Positions 3,107 through 7,473 of a stretch of DNA of 7,473 bases are shown here, in pieces. Origin of the DNA: Alkalinema sp. CAN_BIN05 (GTDB lineage: Bacteria > Cyanobacteriota > Cyanobacteriia > Leptolyngbyales > Leptolyngbyaceae); assembly GCA_026786325.1 (NCBI GenBank), contig JAJAYH010000440.1, forward strand, positions 1 to 7,473. The letters run 5' to 3'. The notes beneath the pieces are model-generated. The model was not told the origin of the DNA and ran no database searches. It saw only the letters and a list, made by a program, of their open reading frames with translations. Every line of letters starts with the position of its first letter. Position 1 is the first letter of the stretch. A program made the translations under genes and the position numbers.

Positions 3107-5809
3107 TTATTGATTTTGATTAATCGCCGCCTGAACCCGATCGATCGCCGTCCGATCGCCCAAGACTGTATACAATTTCAGCGCTTTCTCTAGGGAGAAA
3201 ATGGCCCCTTTACGATCGCCTGCTGCCAATCGAGCCAGACCTTGAACTTCGTGTGGAATCGGGTTTTCTGGATCTTTTGTGATAGCTTTACCGCAATCTT
3301 GGAAGGCTTTGGGATCCTTTTTTTGAGCGCGGGCTAAGCACAGATGTGCGCTGAGTTCAGCCGTGGGTTCCTTGATTTCACCGCCTTCTGAAGGATCATT
3401 GACGCTTTGAGAACAGGTTTCAAGTGCATCGGGGTTTCCAGATCGGGCTTCTATTGAACATAAGAAACTTGCGCTATCACGATATGGATTTAATGTTATT
3501 GATTGTTTGAGATCATTCAGGGCTTCGGTGTAGCTACCTTGATTGAATTGCGCAACCGATCGCAAGTAATAAGCGTCGGATTTTAATTCAGGTTTGGTTG
3601 TTAAATCAATGGCATTAGTTGCATCGGTGAGTGATCCGAGATAGTCGTAGGTTTGTTGCTTCGATTTGGAACGATCGAGATAGGCATTTACTTTTTTGGG
3701 TTCAAGTTGAATGGTCCGATCGAGATCTTCAATTGCCCCTAAATAATTTTCGGCAGTGGTTTGAGCAGTGGCACGACCGTAGTAAGCATCCGCATTATTG
3801 GGTTCTAAACTTAAGGCACGGGTAAAGTTTGCGATCGCCCAATCTCCATCATAAGTTTCGGCTTGGACATTGGCGCGATCGATAAATTGTTGTGCGGTGA
3901 GTTTTGGGATTGGGCGGGTTGCGAGTTTGACATAACTTTCGGATGTGAGTTGTGTGGGCTGGAGTGCACTGGTGGCGGCGATACTGAATATGGTGCTGAT
4001 CGTAGTACTCAAGTCTAGTTCTGGGTTGTCTTTAGTATTTTTAGGTTGTAAAATTTTGGTTAAACCAAGTTGATTACCAAGGGCGAGTAGGGCGGGCGGA
4101 TTGAGGTAGGCATAACCCATATTTTGTTTGGGTAGAGGGGCGATCGCGTCTTGGAAATGTTTGGCTTGGTCGAGGGGTTGCCAGGGTTTGGGAAGGAGAT
4201 TATTTGCGGTATCGGCTCCACTGAGAATGGCAAGGGTGTCCTGGGTGGTCCATTGGTAGGCAAAGAAGCTGACGGGTTTAGGCGTTGGCGGTGTTGATTT
4301 GTTCGGTGTTAATTTGTTTAGTTTAGTCGGGCTTACAACTTCCCAACTGGTGAGAGTTGTGTTGCCTATTGTACGGGTAGCGACTTTGAATTCACCGTTG
4401 GATAATTTGATTAATGCGGTTTCGACTTTTTTGAATGCAGCCGTTGCAGCAGGCCGATCGCTGGTTTGGAAGAATGCGCCGAAGCCGATCGCGAGTTTGG
4501 GGTCTAATTGTTTCAGGGCGCTTCCTTGGCTGGGGAATGCGAACCCGATGTATTCTTTATCCATCCAGGGAAAGATGTCGCGATCGTCGATGCCCACCAC
4601 GCTCTGGCTGCCGTCTCGGAAGCTTTTTAGTCCTTGTTTAGTAGTTGGATTGGTTTCTAAAACTGTGGTGAGGGCGCGCCAGAAGAATGCGAGGTTTGTG
4701 CTGCCGCTTATGCCGTAGTTGACGGCGGGAACTCTTGAGATGAGGGCGTTGGGGCTGTTGACGGTTTGAATGAATGAATCGGGGATTGGCGACTTGAAAT
4801 GGATACCGATTTGGGCTTGAATGCCTTCGGGGGCGGCCCAGACAAATCCGTCGATGCCGTCGGATCCGCTGTTAATGAGTTGACTTAATTGTTCGGGGGT
4901 TTGGCTTTGGAAGAGTGGGAAGTTATTAAGTTCTTTGAAGGGTGAGGGAGTGCTGAGTTGATTGCTTTTAATCAGGTTACCGAGGTTGGCATAGCCGGAG
5001 ATTAGGGCTTTGGGATAGCGATCGTCGGAGATCATGCGTTGGTAGCCTGGGACGCTGGAGAGACGGCGATCGGGCGAGGCTTCGGCATCAATGATTTGTT
5101 GAATGGCAGAAATGCTTTCTGAGGTGATGACAAATCCGCTTTTCAAATAGGCGGCGGCAAATCCACCGATTTCGATCGTTTTTTGAGGTTGGGTTAGGGT
5201 TTCGATCGCCGCTGGTCGGTCTTTGACTATCGGTGCAGTAGTTTTTACGGAAGCATCAGTTTTTACGGGTTCTTGTTTTTCTTGTGAAGACTTCAATATT
5301 TTGAAAAGGAAATTAGGTACTTTCTCTGATTCCCAGAAGAGAATGCTGGTCCCGTTGTAGAGGCGTGTGGTGGGGAGTTTGTCTCGACTGCGTTTGATCC
5401 GATCGAAGAACCGTGGCATTTGGGTCGGGTCTTTGACAGGGGCTACTGTGGCGTAGGTGGTTTTGGTTTGCTCTGGATTAAGCATGATGACGGTACCAAC
5501 TGGCCCGCTGATCCATGGGGCAATGTCGCCGTGGTAGTTAAGTCCTGATCCTAGATTTGAGAACATCGGGCCGGGAGTGGTGAAGTCTTGTGGGAAGGTT
5601 TTGAATTTGGTGAGGTCTTGCCAGAGTTGGGGTTCGGGATTGACGAATACAACGCCGACGATGCTGTCTGGGAGGAGTTGACTGACGGCTGGAAATTCGA
5701 TGGGTCTTGCGATCGTTTCGGCGCTGGCAATTCCTATGAGGGAAAGGGTTGCGGCGATCGGTGTAATAAGTGAACCCAAAAGAATTGAAGCAGCGAGTCG
5801 AGTCGTCAT
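3107..5809 (-). CDS. Exported DUF3352-like protein with C-terminal TPR domain
   Basis: This 900-aa protein starts with a typical signal peptide (residues 1-30, hydrophobic core L-L-G-S-L-I-T-P-I, cleavage after A-S-A), so it should act in the periplasm or at the cell surface. Residues about 35-630 resemble cyanobacterial DUF3352-type proteins (L-L-P-D-S-I-V-G-V-V-F-V-N, then W-Q-D-L-T), a family of unknown function. A Lys/Pro-rich linker interrupts it near 175-210. Residues about 645-885 are TPRs (A-x-x-x-Y-x-x-A-I-x-D-L-x-x-x-I-x-L-x-P). The only four cysteines are C784, C799, C824 and C839, two C-x14-C pairs in the TPR part, which suggests disulphide-stapled helical hairpins. The ATG at 5809 is chosen because it gives a complete signal peptide, although no strong Shine-Dalgarno is seen. 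A candidate promoter lies at 5834-5862. No catalytic motif was found. A scaffold or assembly role in the envelope is inference. Confidence 0.85.
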   Translation of the reverse strand: MTTRLAASILLGSLITPIAATLSLIGIASAETIARPIEFPAVSQLLPDSIVGVVFVNPEPQLWQDLTKFKTFPQDFTTPGPMFSNLGSGLNYHGDIAPWISGPVGTVIMLNPEQTKTTYATVAPVKDPTQMPRFFDRIKRSRDKLPTTRLYNGTSILFWESEKVPNFLFKILKSSQEKQEPVKTDASVKTTAPIVKDRPAAIETLTQPQKTIEIGGFAAAYLKSGFVITSESISAIQQIIDAEASPDRRLSSVPGYQRMISDDRYPKALISGYANLGNLIKSNQLSTPSPFKELNNFPLFQSQTPEQLSQLINSGSDGIDGFVWAAPEGIQAQIGIHFKSPIPDSFIQTVNSPNALISRVPAVNYGISGSTNLAFFWRALTTVLETNPTTKQGLKSFRDGSQSVVGIDDRDIFPWMDKEYIGFAFPSQGSALKQLDPKLAIGFGAFFQTSDRPAATAAFKKVETALIKLSNGEFKVATRTIGNTTLTSWEVVSPTKLNKLTPNKSTPPTPKPVSFFAYQWTTQDTLAILSGADTANNLLPKPWQPLDQAKHFQDAIAPLPKQNMGYAYLNPPALLALGNQLGLTKILQPKNTKDNPELDLSTTISTIFSIAATSALQPTQLTSESYVKLATRPIPKLTAQQFIDRANVQAETYDGDWAIANFTRALSLEPNNADAYYGRATAQTTAENYLGAIEDLDRTIQLEPKKVNAYLDRSKSKQQTYDYLGSLTDATNAIDLTTKPELKSDAYYLRSVAQFNQGSYTEALNDLKQSITLNPYRDSASFLCSIEARSGNPDALETCSQSVNDPSEGGEIKEPTAELSAHLCLARAQKKDPKAFQDCGKAITKDPENPIPHEVQGLARLAAGDRKGAIFSLEKALKLYTVLGDRTAIDRVQAAINQNQ

Positions 5810-5833
5810 AAGAAGTCCCAGAGCAGTATGTGA

Positions 5834-5862
5834 TCTGTAGATAAGGGTACTCGTTTTATCAA
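5834..5862 (-). promoter_or_regulatory. Candidate promoter of the 900-aa gene
   Basis: On the minus strand TTGATA (5857-5862) and TACAGA (5834-5839) are separated by 17 bp, about 25 bases before the ATG at 5809. The -35 matches five of six consensus bases and the -10 is weak. The rest of the gap (5863-5947) holds two direct copies of GGGATTTAG (5924-5932 and 5938-5946) of unknown meaning. Confidence 0.3.
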
Positions 5863-5947
5863 AACCTGCAAGATTTCATGACAGACTAATTTGATGGGTT
5901 TCGATCGTGAATAATGAATTGGGGGGATTTAGCGATCGGGATTTAGA

Positions 5948-6817
5948 TCAAAGGTCAGTAGATTGATTCCGGAGTTTTTGAATATCGCCGATCGGCAGTC
6001 CTGTCGTTTGTTCGATCGTCTCATCATCCAAAATCGGTAATAAACGAAGTGCCGTTTGTACCTGATTTTCTCGAATTCCTTGTTCAATTCCTTGTTTTAT
6101 TCCTTGCTCTAAAGCTTTAACTGCAACGCCTCGTTGATCGTGTATGAAGAATGATTGACGATGTTGCTCATCAAGTTCTTCACGGGTCAAGGTCGCTTTG
6201 TTGGCGATCGCAAAGGCATGATTCATCTCGGGAATTTCAGCCATTTTTTCAGGAATGGTCTCCAAATCTGGCGCATGTTGTAGAAAATAAATCCATCGAT
6301 CGCTTAAGCTTTCTAATTCAGAGAGCGATCGTTTAAATTTCGGTAATTCGACAAAGACTAATTCCAAATCCTGAATTGGATAATCTATTAAACAGTCTTT
6401 TTCTTGCAACATAAAGCGAGAGAGGTACTGCTCCATATCGTCAAACATGATAAAGTCGGTAATAGTCAACGCAATGACTGGATTTAGATTTGCATAGAAT
6501 TGCCCTTCAGCGAGTTCGATAGAATAGGCTTTGGCGGCATTGTATAGAATACGTTTTTCAAACCCTGCTACGTTCAAAACCTGCATTTCAATCACGACCA
6601 TTTCGCCCGTCTTCAATTCAGCTTTAATATCGAGGTATGTGGACTTGAGTCCTTTAATGATCGGTGCTTGGTAAGGATTAATGATAGTTAAATCTTGAAT
6701 CGCTGGTTCTCCTGCATAGAGAATCCCATTTAGAAAACTAATTAAAATGTCATGACTTTGTTCTGAGCCAAAGATCTTTTTAAACGCAAAGTCTGTTCTG
6801 GGGTTTATGAAGATCAT
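5948..6817 (-). CDS. Rpn family PD-(D/E)XK nuclease / putative transposase
   Basis: This 289-aa protein matches the Rpn (recombination-promoting nuclease, often annotated PD-(D/E)XK transposase) family. It opens I-N-P-R-T-D-F-A-F-K-K-I-F-G, with L-I-S-F-L-N-G-I-L at 25-33. The nuclease motif is Y-L-D63-I-K then V-V-I-E77-M-Q79, the E-x-Q variant usual here, followed by F-E-K-R-I-L-Y-N-A-A-K-A-Y. Characterised Rpn proteins cut DNA, and some act in phage defence. Residues 237-250 are the hypervariable G-I-x-Q repeats typical of the family, encoded by three 12-bp units. Length is normal and no frame damage is seen. The start at 6817 fits the conserved N-terminus, although no Shine-Dalgarno precedes it. 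TATAAA on the minus strand at 6836-6841 could be its -10. It lies 138 bp upstream of the 900-aa gene on the same strand, and a functional link is not evident. Confidence 0.88.
   Translation of the reverse strand: MIFINPRTDFAFKKIFGSEQSHDILISFLNGILYAGEPAIQDLTIINPYQAPIIKGLKSTYLDIKAELKTGEMVVIEMQVLNVAGFEKRILYNAAKAYSIELAEGQFYANLNPVIALTITDFIMFDDMEQYLSRFMLQEKDCLIDYPIQDLELVFVELPKFKRSLSELESLSDRWIYFLQHAPDLETIPEKMAEIPEMNHAFAIANKATLTREELDEQHRQSFFIHDQRGVAVKALEQGIKQGIEQGIRENQVQTALRLLPILDDETIEQTTGLPIGDIQKLRNQSTDL
6075..6110 (-). repeat. Three tandem 12-bp units in the Rpn gene
   Basis: Units at 6075-6086, 6087-6098 and 6099-6110 (ATTCCTTGTTCA and variants on the + strand) encode G-I-K-Q, G-I-E-Q and G-I-R-E type tetrapeptides. 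In-frame 12-bp units can expand or contract by slippage without breaking the gene. Confidence 0.8.
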
Positions 6818-6835
6818 AATTAGAGGCGGTGATTA

Positions 6836-6841
6836 TTTATA
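6836..6841 (-). promoter_or_regulatory. Possible -10 of the Rpn gene
   Basis: TATAAA on the minus strand lies 18 bases before the ATG at 6817. No good -35 is visible at the right spacing. This is motif evidence only. Confidence 0.25.
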
Positions 6842-6892
6842 GCGTATCAGATTAATCTCCATACTCTATCTAGTTTAGCAGTCGGTTGGGGG

Positions 6893-6932
6893 ACTATAAT
6901 AGTTGTCTGCAATGACTTGTTCTTATTATAGT
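6893..6932 (-). terminator. AT-rich inverted repeat at the end of the dus gene
   Basis: ACTATAATA (6893-6901) and its exact complement TATTATAGT (6924-6932) surround a 22-base loop and overlap the dus stop codon (6926-6928). It could form a weak hairpin after dus, but the stem is nearly all A/T. Each arm also contains TATAAT, so the symmetry may instead reflect opposed -10-like boxes. Confidence 0.3.
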
Positions 6933-7473
6933 TGCGACGTTAACTTTTGAATAGCAGTATTGATCAAAGTCTGTCCTTCTTCAACCGATCGGATTTGGCT
7001 CAAGTTGGCCCTTAATTCATTAGCACCCGCAAATCCTTTGCAATACCAAGTCATATGTTTTCGCGATTGATAAATGCCACGATCGCCTTTGTATTCTGCT
7101 AGCATTTGTAAATGTTCAGCCGCACATTGAAGAATTTGAATAGTGGTTGGCTTTACTTTTTCAATCCCATGTTTCAGATAGTAATCAATCTCTCCCACCA
7201 AAAACGGATAACCCAACGTCCCCCGTGAACACATCACACCATCCGCTCCCGTGATTTCCAAACATTTCACCGCAGACTCCACCGAATCAATATCGCCATT
7301 TGCAATTACCGGAATATCCAATTGTTCTTTAACTTGACGAATCCAATCCCAATCTGCAGGCCCGTTGTAAGCTTGTGCCCGAGTTCTGGCATGAACCGTA
7401 ATCATTTCGGCTCCCGCATCTTGCAATCGTTGTGAAAAGTCTAAAATATTGATTTCATTATCATCCCAACCAA
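6926..7473 (-). CDS. dusB: tRNA-dihydrouridine synthase (DusB-like), C-terminal part
   Basis: The frame is open to the window edge (G-W-D-D-N-E-I-N-I-L-D-F at the first visible codons), so the N-terminal portion, including the usual catalytic Cys region, is outside. The visible 181 residues hold the second half of the FMN-binding TIM barrel: M-I-T-V-H-A-R-T-R, A-N-G-D-I with the flavin-binding N-G-D, and G-A-D-G-V-M-C-S-R-G-T-L-G-Y-P-F. The helical tRNA-binding domain follows with R-K-H-M-T-W-Y-C-K-G-F. The enzyme reduces specific uridines of tRNA to dihydrouridine using NADPH and FMN. The match is strong and full at the C-terminus, and the assignment to the DusB subgroup is by overall resemblance. 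It is a housekeeping gene next to accessory modules, which suggests it marks the conserved border of a variable region. Confidence 0.93.
   Translation of the reverse strand, partial: GWDDNEINILDFSQRLQDAGAEMITVHARTRAQAYNGPADWDWIRQVKEQLDIPVIANGDIDSVESAVKCLEITGADGVMCSRGTLGYPFLVGEIDYYLKHGIEKVKPTTIQILQCAAEHLQMLAEYKGDRGIYQSRKHMTWYCKGFAGANELRANLSQIRSVEEGQTLINTAIQKLTSQL

Noticed and set aside
4060..4718. Plus- and minus-strand open frames of 67-139 aa inside the 900-aa gene
   Set aside because: All are other-frame shadows of a clearly coding exported protein, with low-complexity translations and no recognisable motifs.
5588..5773. Plus-strand open frame of 61 aa opposite the signal-peptide region
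   Set aside because: It mirrors the codons of the 900-aa gene and has no independent coding evidence.
6075..6110. Short regular repeats considered as a CRISPR-like array
   Set aside because: The units are 12 bp, directly adjacent, in frame and encode the G-I-x-Q motif of Rpn proteins. There are no spacers.
1..7473. Search for tRNA or rRNA genes, a CRISPR array or a riboswitch
   Set aside because: No cloverleaf with T-loop signature, rRNA core sequence, regular spacer array or known riboswitch core was recognised by eye. A covariance-model search would be more sensitive.

Overview
The window looks like cyanobacterial chromosome. HIP1-type octamers GCGATCGC are present (for example 2970-2977, 3831-3838, 4140-4147, 6204-6211), as are many partial GCGATCG copies. 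Several gene families here are typical of filamentous or large-genome cyanobacteria: XisH/XisI, a DUF3352-like envelope protein, TPR proteins, an Rpn-type nuclease and a cyanobacterial IS1-type element. No genus can be named from the sequence alone.

Left half (+ strand). The 3' end of a TPR-repeat gene (1-545) is followed by a brnT-brnA toxin-antitoxin pair (778-1298). The pair is bracketed by two copies of a direct repeat of about 70-85 bp (646-731 and 1306-1377) that reads like a fragment of a membrane-protein gene. Next is xisH (from 1477), cut after codon 23 by a complete 757-bp IS1-family insertion sequence (1547-2303). The IS has 24-bp terminal inverted repeats and a perfect 8-bp target duplication, AATTAGTC. 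Removing the IS and one duplication restores a 138-aa XisH. The rest of xisH runs to 2658 and overlaps an intact xisI (2646-2981). The IS transposase reading frame is itself broken: one G-run shift, one A8 slippery site, and a probable loss of the first catalytic Asp.

Right half (- strand). A 900-aa exported protein (DUF3352-like region plus C-terminal TPRs) lies at 3107-5809, an Rpn/PD-(D/E)XK family protein at 5948-6817, and the C-terminal part of a tRNA-dihydrouridine synthase (dusB-like) at 6926-7473, cut by the window edge. A strong 12-bp-arm hairpin (3061-3101) sits between the convergent xisI and 900-aa genes and probably ends transcription.

Together, a housekeeping gene (dus) and an envelope gene adjoin accessory modules: a BrnT/BrnA toxin-antitoxin, a XisH/XisI pair, an Rpn nuclease and an IS. 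The best-supported unusual event is the IS1 insertion in xisH. It leaves an intact xisI, the PD-(D/E)XK-like core of XisH, and an open frame that begins inside the IS and could give a chimeric 132-aa XisH. No clear new multi-gene system is proven by the sequence. The most worthwhile leads are that chimera, the coding-like repeats around brnTA, and the two identically spaced cysteine pairs in the 900-aa protein.
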